Notes: a model not told the origin generated them from the sequence alone. 64,000 bases of DNA from Butyrivibrio proteoclasticus P6B7 (GCF_000622085.1 NZ_JHWL01000014.1:37939-101938); one strand, 5' to 3'; shown: positions 46,095 through 54,368, counted from the first letter of the stretch. Made by a program: numbers and translations.

Positions 46095-46618
46095 AAATTG
46101 GGATTTGTCGAGGTGTTGTGGAGCATTATGTTCGGATATAACGAGCCATGCAGGATGATTTCAGATTGGCGCGCATGGCGAATGGTAATATACATTCCCC
46201 AGAGTTTACGGCTTTTTTAGAGCTTTTTAAATTTTGGATGCCAAGAAAAAAATGTGCTACGTCTATATCTTTATTTTTACTATTTAAGCAGTACTGAATC
46301 TCGCCAATTAGCTTGTGGTCAACTTTTGTACGCCTGATCTTACTGCTAAAAACAAGTTTTCTGTTTTCTAGCAGTATACTTGTAACTAGTTTAGTTCACC
46401 AACTCCAAATCCTTACTGCTTTTTCTATTAAATCAAATATAAAGACGTTGGCCTGAAAAATTCTCTACATCTTTTTTGCAAAAAATGAATATAGAGCCGT
46501 AAAATCCTCCATTTAACCAGAAGTAAAACCAACCAGATAATCCTCAGAACATGCAACTTTTTTTCTGAGTTTGGTTGTAGTTTGAAACTGATATTTAAAA
46601 ATCAGTTAGTCATTCCTA
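46095..46618. other. 524-bp region with no supported gene
   Basis: This stretch is AT-rich at its right part and has no long reading frame on the minus strand. A dyad GCCATGC...GCATGGC spans 46145-46178. A 49-codon plus-strand frame starts at 46148 (MQDDFRLARMANGNIHSPEF...) without a good ribosome site, and I do not call it a gene. It may be remnant DNA, since it is flanked by one copy of the duplicated terminator. Confidence 0.5.
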
Positions 46619-46939
46619 TTACCCTTCTAATTCATATAACAGTTTTAGTCGCAAAGGTCTTTTTGTAAGAAATTCAGCATTCTTATCCATAACAGTTCTT
46701 GGATGCTGATATATATCGACATCTACTGTGATGGGTTCAGCAATGACATATAGATATCCTTTTTCTTTACCGTTGTGGCTGATTACACCGTTATCATCAT
46801 AACTAAGGCCTGTAGGTTTGTGAGAAAATGCTTCTGCAAGTTCCTTCCACTGCGTTATCGTACTACCTGCCATAAGCTCTGTCAGTTCCAGGTGTGAGCC
46901 ATGATACCATAAGCCCATTGGATCTATTTTAATTTCCAT
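46619..46939 (-). CDS. small Arr-like (rifampin ADP-ribosyltransferase fold) protein
   Basis: This protein of about 106 residues starts MEIKIDPMGLWYHGS; AGGGGA sits unusually close to the ATG, so the start is not certain. The order of features matches Arr proteins: YHGS near the N-terminus, then AFSHKP, YLYVIAEPITVDVDIYQHP and a final EFLTKRPLRLKLLYEL. In Arr the corresponding end reads as EP...D...PTRSYRSREPLRIVGE. Arr transfers ADP-ribose from NAD+ to rifamycins. Whether this protein has that activity is inference. It follows the methyltransferase gene by 19 bp. Confidence 0.55.
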   Translation of the reverse strand: MEIKIDPMGLWYHGSHLELTELMAGSTITQWKELAEAFSHKPTGLSYDDNGVISHNGKEKGYLYVIAEPITVDVDIYQHPRTVMDKNAEFLTKRPLRLKLLYELEG

Positions 46940-46958
46940 TCCCCTTTTAATCCCTTCA

Positions 46959-47687
46959 TTATGTCTTGTTCTTTTCAAAAATCAGATGATTATAAAAAGC
47001 TATCCTCTTAAACTCATCCATAGCATCAGCTTTTATTTCCAGCTCAAGCATTGGCTGATACCAATCATCGCTAAACTTGATGTCGTTATTGGATGAGAGG
47101 CCAAACAATGACCTTATACCAAAAACGTTAGTTAGTTTCATTGTGTCTGCCAACAAGTTCTCAAGCTGATCGTTGTTATAAAGGTTTCTATCACCAAAAG
47201 CAGTGCTTTCCGCATTATGATCATTCAGAACATCCAGAGCCGCCTTAGGATTATCATTTAAAACCGCATAAGCAGGAACCTTTCCTAATTCATTGTGTTT
47301 AACAATTGATAATCTGCCGCCCGGCTTCAGAACCCTGACAATCTCATTAAGCACGCCAGCAGCGTCTTCAACATACTCTAAAACGTTATGACAAATAACA
47401 TAGTCATAGGTATTATCAGGAATACACTCCAAATACTCTATTCCCTGTGTTACCAATTCATAATCATTATCCTTAACCCTGAGGCTGTACATATCCTCAT
47501 TTGGCTCTATAGCTGTGACTTCGTGATACTTGGCATAATGGTTAGAAGTCAAACAAAAGCCTGCTCCGAAGTCTAATATCTTAGCCCGCTTATCATTTGG
47601 GATATCTAATTGCCTGTAAATTATGTCATAGAACATCCTTCCCCAGGGCTGTTCTAACATATTTCTGTAATCTTTAATTGTCCCCAT
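46959..47687 (-). CDS. class I SAM-dependent methyltransferase
   Basis: This 242-residue protein has motif I as ILDFGAGFCLTSNHYAK, an acidic loop AIEPNED, motif IV YDYVICHNVLEYVEDAAGVLNEIVRVLKPGGRLSIV, and a variable C-terminal substrate region. It belongs to the UbiE/SAM_MT11 group; the substrate is unknown. It is the first of two genes between the two copies of the duplicated terminator, paired with the Arr-like gene. Confidence 0.85.
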   Translation of the reverse strand: MGTIKDYRNMLEQPWGRMFYDIIYRQLDIPNDKRAKILDFGAGFCLTSNHYAKYHEVTAIEPNEDMYSLRVKDNDYELVTQGIEYLECIPDNTYDYVICHNVLEYVEDAAGVLNEIVRVLKPGGRLSIVKHNELGKVPAYAVLNDNPKAALDVLNDHNAESTAFGDRNLYNNDQLENLLADTMKLTNVFGIRSLFGLSSNNDIKFSDDWYQPMLELEIKADAMDEFKRIAFYNHLIFEKNKT

Positions 47688-47737
47688 TCATTATTCCCCA
47701 CAACAATCTTATTCTTCAGTCTTTCAGCAGTTGAAAC

Positions 47738-47800
47738 AAAAAATGCAGTAGGTAGCATCGTTACCTACTGCACTACTCTTTTAATTGTACTGATAATGCC
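47738..47800 (-). terminator. terminator hairpin, copy 2 of a duplicated element
   Basis: This is the same 10-bp stem GCAGTAGGTA/TACCTACTGC, loop and T-run as at 46036, with the same upstream TTATCAGTACAATT. Here it follows the stop of the 47808 gene by a few bases, so it is the natural terminator of the phospholipase-like operon. Confidence 0.88.
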
Positions 47801-47807
47801 GATAAAT

Positions 47808-48503
47808 TCAAGCTATTCTGGCCGCAGACTGCTTCAACTTGTTCAATATCACATCACACGCACAATCCACAAAGCCCTCATAGTTCTTTTGCGTGAGGTA
47901 TTGATAGTCACGGTCAAGCTCGCCGTGGTTATCGCTTCTATAGTAACCGCAGATGTAGACTCTTCTGTTCTGGAAGGCGTCCCTAGGGAACACTTCCATC
48001 AAGTCGTTATCAATCTCTTCTTCGCTGGCATTCTCATATGTAAGAAACGCGTCAAAGTCAGGATGATCTCTTAAATATTTGAAGTCAAGATCGTACCAGT
48101 CTGCCTTGTGTGTCCAGACAAGCTCATTGTAAGAAATTCCAAGCTTCTCTGCGTCTGATTCGTCGCAGTGCCAGTCATTGTGGGCAGCCCTGGTCCACTC
48201 AACGTCTGTAAGAAGGTGAGTTAAATATCCCAGGAAGAACGAGTACTGACGCACGTTATAGCCCTTAATCTTGTCTTCTGTGAAATAATCACTTACAAAC
48301 TTATCTACATCAATAAATGTTTTCCTACTAGGATCTGTCCTAAAATGCGTCACTGTTCCTGGTGGCGTGAACACAGTCCAGTCCTCATTAGGAACTCCAG
48401 AATCTGGTGCAATATTACCAAGTATAAACGCAGTCTTATCAAGATCGCCTATATTTTCATAAAGTCTTTCTGCAATTCTAAGGTGTACCATCCAAGATGC
48501 CAT
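47808..48503 (-). CDS. zinc-dependent phospholipase C-like protein, tandem copy 1
   Basis: This 231-residue protein begins MASWMVHLRIAERLYENIG and has the metal-ligand pattern of the PF00882 family: an early His (VHLRIA), GNIAPDSGVPNEDW, THF, HLLTDVEWTRAAHND and later D/H residues. No signal peptide is visible, so it is probably cytosolic, unlike clostridial alpha-toxin. Enzymatic specificity is unknown. It is highly similar to the next gene and separated from it by 14 bp. Confidence 0.75.
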   Translation of the reverse strand: MASWMVHLRIAERLYENIGDLDKTAFILGNIAPDSGVPNEDWTVFTPPGTVTHFRTDPSRKTFIDVDKFVSDYFTEDKIKGYNVRQYSFFLGYLTHLLTDVEWTRAAHNDWHCDESDAEKLGISYNELVWTHKADWYDLDFKYLRDHPDFDAFLTYENASEEEIDNDLMEVFPRDAFQNRRVYICGYYRSDNHGELDRDYQYLTQKNYEGFVDCACDVILNKLKQSAARIA

Positions 48504-48517
48504 AATTCATTCCTCCA

Positions 48518-49213
48518 TCATGCAATTAAAATGTGCATTTTGTTAATTCTATCAAGAATAATCGAAGATACTTTTTCTACAAAATCGTCATAGTTCTTTT
48601 GGGTAAGATATTTAAATTCTCGGCTCAAATCACCGTGGTAGTCGCTTCTATACAGTCCACATATATAGCCTCTTCTGTCCTGGAAGGCATTTTTCGGAAA
48701 TTCATCCATCAGATCATTATCAAGATCTTCGTCCGAAGCCCTTTCATATGTAAGAAATGCATCAAAATCCGGGTGTTCCTTTAAGTATTTATAATCCAGA
48801 TCATATCTGTCATCTTTATGAGCTCTGATTAATTTTTCAAAAGAAATCCCTAATCTCTTAGCAGTAAATTCATCGCAGCCCCAGTCATTATGTTCAGCCC
48901 TAGTCCATTCAATATCTGTAAGAAGATGTGTGAAATAGCCTAGAAAAAACGAATACTGACGCAGGTTATAATCTTTGACTTTTTCCGCCGAAAAGTAATC
49001 TCTAAGATATCTGTCTATCTCAATTAAGTCCTTACTTTCCGGATCAGGATTATAGTGCGACACATATCTAGGCGGATTGTATTCTGTCCAGTCCTCATTA
49101 GGAATACCTGAGTCAGGTGCAATATTTCCAAGAACAAATGCCGTCTTATCAAGTTTTTCTAAACTTTTCAAAAGATTATCTGCAATTCTAAGATGTACCA
49201 TCCAAGATGCCAT
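48518..49213 (-). CDS. zinc-dependent phospholipase C-like protein, tandem copy 2
   Basis: This 231-residue protein is very similar to copy 1 in sequence and identical to it in length (MASWMVHLRIADNLLKSLEKLDKTAF...). It keeps the same His/Asp metal ligands (HLLTDIEWTRAEHNDWGC). The gene starts and ends with the same DNA as its neighbour at several stretches. Its last ~90 bp recur, orphaned, upstream of its own start at 49209-49310. It is part of the operon read from promoter A. Confidence 0.75.
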   Translation of the reverse strand: MASWMVHLRIADNLLKSLEKLDKTAFVLGNIAPDSGIPNEDWTEYNPPRYVSHYNPDPESKDLIEIDRYLRDYFSAEKVKDYNLRQYSFFLGYFTHLLTDIEWTRAEHNDWGCDEFTAKRLGISFEKLIRAHKDDRYDLDYKYLKEHPDFDAFLTYERASDEDLDNDLMDEFPKNAFQDRRGYICGLYRSDYHGDLSREFKYLTQKNYDDFVEKVSSIILDRINKMHILIA

Positions 49214-49310
49214 AATTCATTCCTCCATCATGCAATTAAAATGTGCATTTTGTTAATTCTATCAAGAATAATCGAAGATACTTTTTCTACAAAATCGTCA
49301 TAGTTCTTTT
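49209..49310 (-). pseudogene. orphan 3'-end of a third phospholipase-like copy (duplication scar)
   Basis: About 100 bp here match 48498-48600 without visible difference. They include the sequence encoding the gene's C-terminus (ILDRINKMHILIA, stop) plus the intergenic and start-upstream bases. The match stops abruptly at AGTTCTTTT, directly before the stop of the MerR-methyltransferase gene. It is the footprint of a deleted or partial tandem copy. Confidence 0.85.
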
Positions 49311-49313
49311 AAA

Positions 49314-50492
49314 TCATAAATAACAATGGTAGAAAGCACTGTCGATATCTACCACAACATCCTTGTCCTTCTGAAGCTTGTCATCGAAATGCTTCATGAT
49401 TGTGTCTTTATTTGCTTCAATCGTCTTTTCTCCCGCCGGATACTTGGTAAGGAGCCTGTCGTACAGCTCCTTAGCAGTCTTAAAGCTCATAGGGCAAGGA
49501 AGATAGTCTATATCCACTTCCTGGAAATACTTGGATAAAAGAGCTAAGAACCCATCCTGCATGTCCTTGATTTCCTGTTTACGAGCCTTGGCAAAAGAGC
49601 TGTCTACACCCATCTGATCAAGTTCTTTTATCCAATAATCATATTCCTTGCTGTTGCCGAAGTAATTGACCGAAAAGAAACCATCCTTCTTAAGAACAGA
49701 AGCCACATTGGCAAGGAAAGTGTCAAAATCGTTAAGGTAAGTCATCAGGTAATGAGCCACGATCCTTGAATACTTTTTCTTACGGATCTCCTTCCAGGTC
49801 TCCTCATATTCAAGGTTACTGAACATTAGATTAATATCCGATGAATCCGGGAAAGCAGCCTTAATCTCAGGCAGGTCCTTATCCAGAACATCGCCCCAGT
49901 TTCCGTGGATGTCTACGCCCTGAACAGTGAAATTCTCAGGGATCCTATCAAGGTTCTCGCGCCACAAAAGGCCGTAGCTACAGCCAAGATCAAGAACTCT
50001 TTGTCCCTCCTGAAAATCGAGAGAATCAAAGATCTTGTTGTACCACTCAATGCCGTCAGCTGCGTGATCCTTGGCAAAGTAGCGCCTCTCATCTGCGCCC
50101 TGGCTCATCTCCATCTTCTTGATCATGTCAGCAACGTCGTCCCAGTCAGGATTCTCATCCAGGCGAGCCAAGGCAGACTTGATGCACTGGGCAGACTTCT
50201 GAAGTTCATAGATCTTTTTCTCCATAAGTTCAAGCTGCTTCCTGAGCGTATCTGCGATGGACTCCTGCTCATCATTTTCAAGGCTTTCCTTGATTTCCTC
50301 TAGGCTGAAGCCCACGTGCTTTAGTGCTATTATCTTTTCAAGTATCATTAGGGATTCTTTGTTGTAGAGCTTGTAGTTGCCCTCTGAATAAGCAACCGGC
50401 TTAAGAAGGCCCTTTTCATCATAGATTCTAAGAGCCTTAGGCGATACCCCCGCCTTCTTGGCAATCTCCCCAGATGTCATTTCTTCTTTCAT
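49314..50492 (-). CDS. MerR-family regulator fused to a SAM methyltransferase
   Basis: ATG 50490-50492 (MKEEMTSGEIAKKAG) lies after AGGAG and overlaps the upstream gene's stop by 4 bp; it gives 392 residues. The N-terminal winged helix (MTSGEIAKKAGVSPKALRIYDEKGLLKP) and coiled coil are typical of MerR proteins. From ~residue 165 a class I methyltransferase domain follows (VLDLGCSYGLLWRENLD; GVDIHGNWGDV). It lies in an operon whose promoter has a 19-bp spacer with a dyad, so autoregulation is likely. The methyltransferase part could be the effector sensor or a separate activity. Confidence 0.85.
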   Translation of the reverse strand: MKEEMTSGEIAKKAGVSPKALRIYDEKGLLKPVAYSEGNYKLYNKESLMILEKIIALKHVGFSLEEIKESLENDEQESIADTLRKQLELMEKKIYELQKSAQCIKSALARLDENPDWDDVADMIKKMEMSQGADERRYFAKDHAADGIEWYNKIFDSLDFQEGQRVLDLGCSYGLLWRENLDRIPENFTVQGVDIHGNWGDVLDKDLPEIKAAFPDSSDINLMFSNLEYEETWKEIRKKKYSRIVAHYLMTYLNDFDTFLANVASVLKKDGFFSVNYFGNSKEYDYWIKELDQMGVDSSFAKARKQEIKDMQDGFLALLSKYFQEVDIDYLPCPMSFKTAKELYDRLLTKYPAGEKTIEANKDTIMKHFDDKLQKDKDVVVDIDSAFYHCYL

Positions 50493-51160
50493 ACGTATTC
50501 TCCTATCATCCCAGCAACTCTCTCCGTCACCGTGTCTACAAACCACAGTATCTTCTCCGAAGGATAGTACTTAAATCCAGATGTGCTGAGCTTCTCCGGA
50601 ATGTCATACTGTACGTTTGTGAGGTGGTCCTTCATCTTAAGGATGTCTTCCTTGTTGATGTAGCCCGGTATTTCAAGGTCGTCTGCCTCATTCATTAGTC
50701 TGAATATTTCCTTGGTAAAAGAGCTATTTTGATACAGCCACTTATCGACAAGCTTAGCTTCTGGGTAATACTCGCCCCGGAACTGATCAAGAGTCATTGT
50801 AGGCAAGTACTCCTTTTGAAGAGCTCTCCAGATAAGAAGGTCATTCCAGTAGTCGGTGTAGCAGTGAACACAGATGCCAAGTATGTACATTTTTCTTTTA
50901 ACATCTGTTTCGCCCTCGCCAAACTTATCCCAGAACTCCTTGATATTGCGAAGCCATCTTTCGTAGTCCCTGGTATCGCCCCAGCTTCCGCACTCTTCAA
51001 AGCAGTGACTGTGAACCTTGTGTTCAAAGCAAAAATCATCTCTAAAATGAACCGAGTCAGGAACCACAGAGCCCAGGATGAATTCCGCAAGGCCTTCATC
51101 GATACTGAGCTTTTGAGCCAATCTGTATGCAATTTCTAAGTGAGTCATTTGAAAGGACAT
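50489..51160 (-). CDS. zinc-dependent phospholipase C-like protein, divergent paralogue
   Basis: This 223-residue protein shares the plan of the two genes at 47.8-49.2 kb: MSFQMTHLEIAYRLAQ with the early His, ILGSVVPDSVHFRDDF, HSHCFEECGSW and GICVHCYTDYWNDLLIW. Similarity is low but the spacing of His/Asp is kept. It is the first gene after promoter A and overlaps the MerR-methyltransferase start. Confidence 0.7.
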   Translation of the reverse strand: MSFQMTHLEIAYRLAQKLSIDEGLAEFILGSVVPDSVHFRDDFCFEHKVHSHCFEECGSWGDTRDYERWLRNIKEFWDKFGEGETDVKRKMYILGICVHCYTDYWNDLLIWRALQKEYLPTMTLDQFRGEYYPEAKLVDKWLYQNSSFTKEIFRLMNEADDLEIPGYINKEDILKMKDHLTNVQYDIPEKLSTSGFKYYPSEKILWFVDTVTERVAGMIGEYV

Positions 51161-51252
51161 AAATCATTCCCCTTTAGTTTTATGTTCTTTTGGTTCAAAC
51201 CAGAATTCGTTTGATATGAATTATATCAAATAACCAATTGATTACTGTAGTA

Positions 51253-51283
51253 ATCTTAAACTTTGCCCCTAGGGCCAAGTCAA
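51253..51283 (-). promoter_or_regulatory. MerR-type promoter A (19-bp spacer)
   Basis: On the minus strand TTGACT (51278-51283) and TAAGAT (51253-51258) are 19 bp apart, and the spacer holds the dyad GGCCCTAGGGGC. A 19-bp spacer is too long for normal promoters and is the mark of MerR-family activation. It reads into the 50489-51160 gene and the MerR-methyltransferase. Confidence 0.85.
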
Positions 51284-51311
51284 TACCTATATTTTAATTG
51301 ATGCACGAAAT

Positions 51312-51377
51312 GTAAAAAGAGCTATCTCTCTAATAGACTCAGAATTCAAGTCTACATCAAAGAGATAGCTCTTTTAC
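51312..51377. terminator. terminator built from an inverted pair of the AAAAGAGCT word
   Basis: GTAAAAAGAGCTATCTCT (51312-51329) and AGAGATAGCTCTTTTAC (51361-51377) form a ~17-bp stem. An inner AGACT/AGTCT stem extends it. It lies just after the SGNH hydrolase stop. Two copies of AAAAGAGCT in opposite orientation make the stem and provide its T-run, so it should work in both directions. Confidence 0.88.
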
Positions 51378-51396
51378 TATATCCAATTCACTTATA

Positions 51397-52041
51397 TCAC
51401 GCACTATATGGAATCTTACTTGATATTCCCATCTCGGAAAGCTTTCCAAGAACCACCTCTGCCAGGATTCTGTGGCCGCCTTCATCTAGATGCTCATCGT
51501 CGATGGTACTTGCCTTGGCATAATCAGATGCAGCAAGGAATTGATTACCGTGGCGAAGGGCGATTGTCTCATACTCCTTCTTAAGCTGCCTGCTTGTAAG
51601 GATCGAGGATACATCAAATTCAGGATCTTTTTCAGGAAGCCAGACCTCTTCGCCAAGGGCGATAGGTGATATCACCAGGATCTTTTCAGGTGCAAGGCTC
51701 TTTTCAAGTTCGGAAATGCAGAGCTCAAGACCCTTTCCAATTACATGGGCGCTGGCGTTGAAGATCTTTTTGCAATCATTGGTTCCAAGCATGATTATCG
51801 CTGCGTCCAATGGGTAATTAGTCTCAATTGAAAGCGGCAGCACCTCTGCACCATTTCTAAAAGGTCTTAGCTTGTCATCAAAGACTGTCGTTCTTCCGCA
51901 CAGGCCTTCCTCAATTACTCGGTAGTTCTGTAAACGTTCCTGTACAAGGCTTGTCCAGCGGACGCCCCAGGGATATCTTTTATCAGTTCCAGGCATCAGG
52001 CCCCAAGTATTCGAATCTCCAAAAGCAAGTATGTTTGGCAT
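51397..52041 (-). CDS. SGNH/GDSL hydrolase
   Basis: This 214-residue protein has block I as FGDSNTWGLMP (catalytic Ser), block III as MLGTNDCK, and block V as DDEHLDEGGHRIL (Asp/His). No signal peptide is visible. It resembles arylesterase-like lipases acting on small esters. It is preceded by AGGAGG and probably monocistronic, ending at the AAAAGAGCT terminator. Confidence 0.88.
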   Translation of the reverse strand: MPNILAFGDSNTWGLMPGTDKRYPWGVRWTSLVQERLQNYRVIEEGLCGRTTVFDDKLRPFRNGAEVLPLSIETNYPLDAAIIMLGTNDCKKIFNASAHVIGKGLELCISELEKSLAPEKILVISPIALGEEVWLPEKDPEFDVSSILTSRQLKKEYETIALRHGNQFLAASDYAKASTIDDEHLDEGGHRILAEVVLGKLSEMGISSKIPYSA

Positions 52042-52126
52042 ATTTGTTCCTCCTGATAATATTATGTCCCAACATACTGCACTTTAAAATTAACCAAATC
52101 TGATAGCCTGTTATAAAGGTCACCTA

Positions 52127-53128
52127 TCACACCAAAGAATTGTTCCTGTCTTTAAATTTCTTAGCCTGTTTAGCCCACTTGGAGATTGTTTTCTTCTTGG
52201 CGTAGTTGCGCTGGTTCTCCATGGATAGGTTCTGATAGAGCATGTATCTGTCATAGGATAAAGAGCCATCTTCGATTGCCGCCTTTATTGCGCAGCCAGG
52301 CTCGGTATCATGCTTGCAGTCACTGAATTTGCAGCACATCTCAAGCTCTTTTATGTCCTCAAAGGTATCTCCGATGCCCTCTTCGTTCATGGCCATACCA
52401 AGTTCACGCATGCCGGGAGTATCAATGATGGACACTCCGTTATCGAGTTCAATGAGCTGTCTGTGCGTAGTTGTGTGGCGACCAGTGTCGTCGGACTCAC
52501 GAATAGAGCTGGTTTTCATTAGTTCTTTTCCCGCAAGAGCGTTTATAAGCGTAGACTTACCTGCACCTGATGAGCCCATAAGGCAGATGGTGGTTCCCTC
52601 CGTCATGTACTGTTCAAGCTCATCAAGGCCGATGTCGTAGATGGCAGAAATGGCGTGAACATGCACCTTGTCTGAAATGGTCTCAACTTCTCTTATGTAG
52701 CGACCGGTGTTGTTGCAAAGATCTGACTTAGTAAGAACCACAACTGGTGTGGAGCCGCCGTTTAGGGCAACGCTGGCATATCTGGCTATTCGATTGTAGC
52801 TGTAGTCCTCGTTAAGTGAGGTTATGATAAAGGTGTAGTCTACGTTAGCCACCATGTACTGCATCGTTGCAGTTTTGGCCTGGTCTGGCCTTTGGAGGAA
52901 GCTCTTTCTTTCACAGACGGATACTATCTGTGAATCACCGATTGGATTGATGTTAAAGTGGACGTAATCTCCCACAACCGGTAGCTCCTGCGCTTCTTTC
53001 TCGTAAAAAGAGCCCTTGAGCTTAGCCGGGATATCTTTTCCCATGTACCTGATAGTATAGCTGTTCTTCTGAATCTCAGAGATTCTGCCTAGTTTTTCTT
53101 GTTTGCTTTGATTGTTTGTTGTATTCAT
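52127..53128 (-). CDS. rsgA: ribosome small-subunit-dependent GTPase A
   Basis: ATG 53126-53128 (MNTTNNQSKQEKLGR) follows CGGAG and gives 333 residues. The order is an OB fold, circularly permuted GTPase motifs VVLTKSDL (G4), GSSGAGKSTLINAL (G1) and DTPGMREL (G3), and a zinc finger (CCKFSDCKHDTEPGC). RsgA releases RbfA during 30S maturation. It stands apart from core ribosome genes, amid resistance-like genes, so it may be an extra copy. Confidence 0.9.
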   Translation of the reverse strand: MNTTNNQSKQEKLGRISEIQKNSYTIRYMGKDIPAKLKGSFYEKEAQELPVVGDYVHFNINPIGDSQIVSVCERKSFLQRPDQAKTATMQYMVANVDYTFIITSLNEDYSYNRIARYASVALNGGSTPVVVLTKSDLCNNTGRYIREVETISDKVHVHAISAIYDIGLDELEQYMTEGTTICLMGSSGAGKSTLINALAGKELMKTSSIRESDDTGRHTTTHRQLIELDNGVSIIDTPGMRELGMAMNEEGIGDTFEDIKELEMCCKFSDCKHDTEPGCAIKAAIEDGSLSYDRYMLYQNLSMENQRNYAKKKTISKWAKQAKKFKDRNNSLV

Positions 53129-53160
53129 TGTTTTATTCTCCGTTTTATTCACTTTAAGCC

Positions 53161-53183
53161 AGCAAGCGCCTACTGGGAGCTTG
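53161..53183 (-). other. hairpin upstream of rsgA
   Basis: GCAAGC-CC and GG-GCTTGC arms with a TACT loop lie about 33 bp before the chosen rsgA start, inside its leader. There is no T-run. It could be an attenuator or an operator dyad. Confidence 0.35.
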
Positions 53184-53194
53184 CTTATTGTCAT

Positions 53195-53511
53195 TACAAT
53201 TTAGTTTGTGTAAGGGAATCGGTATGAATGATCTTATGTAATCGATTTGCAGAACGCATCATATTACAGAACAAAAAGCCGCGGCGAGAAAGCCACGGCT
53301 ATAAATTCAAATTATAAAAGTGTAGAAATACAAATAATCCGCACTAATTTCAAAAAGCACATACCGAGGCCATTACACAATATTCAGTTACAATCTCAAA
53401 TTTAGTTGCACTCATTATTAAATGTACCTCGCTTTCTTCGTTATTTTGTGTGGAAATTTCCTACATACCCTAGTGTATCAGCATTGATGCACCATTTCAA
53501 CCCTAAAATGA
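53195..53511. other. 317-bp intergenic region between the esterase gene and rsgA
   Basis: The only clear element is a hairpin at 53278-53299 (GCCGCGG / CCACGGC, one G-U pair). On the minus strand it is followed by TTTTT, making it the likely terminator of the esterase operon. The remainder is AT-rich and probably carries the rsgA promoter. Confidence 0.6.
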
Positions 53512-54339
53512 TCAATTCTCAAAGAACACCTGAAGTGCATGATACAGATGAAGGTGCCATGCGTTGATGTCGTGTACTCCGCCAGGGATTATGTAAAAGT
53601 CGTAGTTCTCGTCCTTCTTAAACAGATCGCACTTAGCAACAACCTTCTCCATGATGTCCTTGTGCTCTTCAAAGGCGATGTCCTTGTCTCCGTTTCCGCA
53701 GAACATGAATTTAAGGTCAAGGCCCTTCTCTTTTCCCTCAGTTACAGTCTTGATTATACGCTCCACCTCAACCTCATGGTCGCCGAAAGGTCCGCAGCAG
53801 CCTGAGAATGGGCCATAGTAAGCAAAGAGATCATAGTTGTTGTAGAAGGCAGCTCTATAGGTTGTCATTGAACCAAGTGAAAGTCCTGCGAAGGCTCTGT
53901 GGTCACGGGCTTCTGCTCCAGAATAAACTGAATACTTAGCCTCTACTGCAGGTAAAAGGTCGTTCCTTATCTCAAACTGGAAGTTCTCGCATCTTGATTC
54001 ATCGTGAACCTTGGTATCTGCATCGTCATGATAAAAGGTAGGTGTTACAACGATACATGGCTTGCAAACCCCATTAGCCATCATGTTATCAAGGATCTTA
54101 ACTGTATCAGGAAAGAGCTTAAACCAGTAGTCATAGGTGCATCCGCCGCCGTGTAAAAGGTAGAGAACGTTGTACTTTACTGCCTTGTCATAACCATATG
54201 GAAGGTATACTAAAGCCTTTTTATTAAGAGGTCTATTAGCGTCGTCATAGGTTTTAGACTCATACTCTAAAAGCTCCACTGTTCCTTTCTTGTCTGACTC
54301 TTCCAGCATTTTAGCTGGCATTTCGTAGATGTATTCCAT
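53512..54339 (-). CDS. putative esterase (PF00756 type, feruloyl-esterase-like)
   Basis: ATG 54337-54339 (MEYIYEMPAKMLEES) lies after GGAGGG and gives 275 residues. It has the alpha/beta-hydrolase core VLYLLHGGGCTYDYWF, nucleophile elbow FAGLSLGSMTTYRAAF and catalytic His in IIPGGVHDINAWHLHLY. Relatives release ferulate from plant xylan, which suits a rumen anaerobe, but this one lacks a signal peptide. It is the last gene of the operon led by promoter B. Confidence 0.82.
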   Translation of the reverse strand: MEYIYEMPAKMLEESDKKGTVELLEYESKTYDDANRPLNKKALVYLPYGYDKAVKYNVLYLLHGGGCTYDYWFKLFPDTVKILDNMMANGVCKPCIVVTPTFYHDDADTKVHDESRCENFQFEIRNDLLPAVEAKYSVYSGAEARDHRAFAGLSLGSMTTYRAAFYNNYDLFAYYGPFSGCCGPFGDHEVEVERIIKTVTEGKEKGLDLKFMFCGNGDKDIAFEEHKDIMEKVVAKCDLFKKDENYDFYIIPGGVHDINAWHLHLYHALQVFFEN

Positions 54340-54368
54340 TTTGTTTCCCTCCAACATTATACTGCTCA

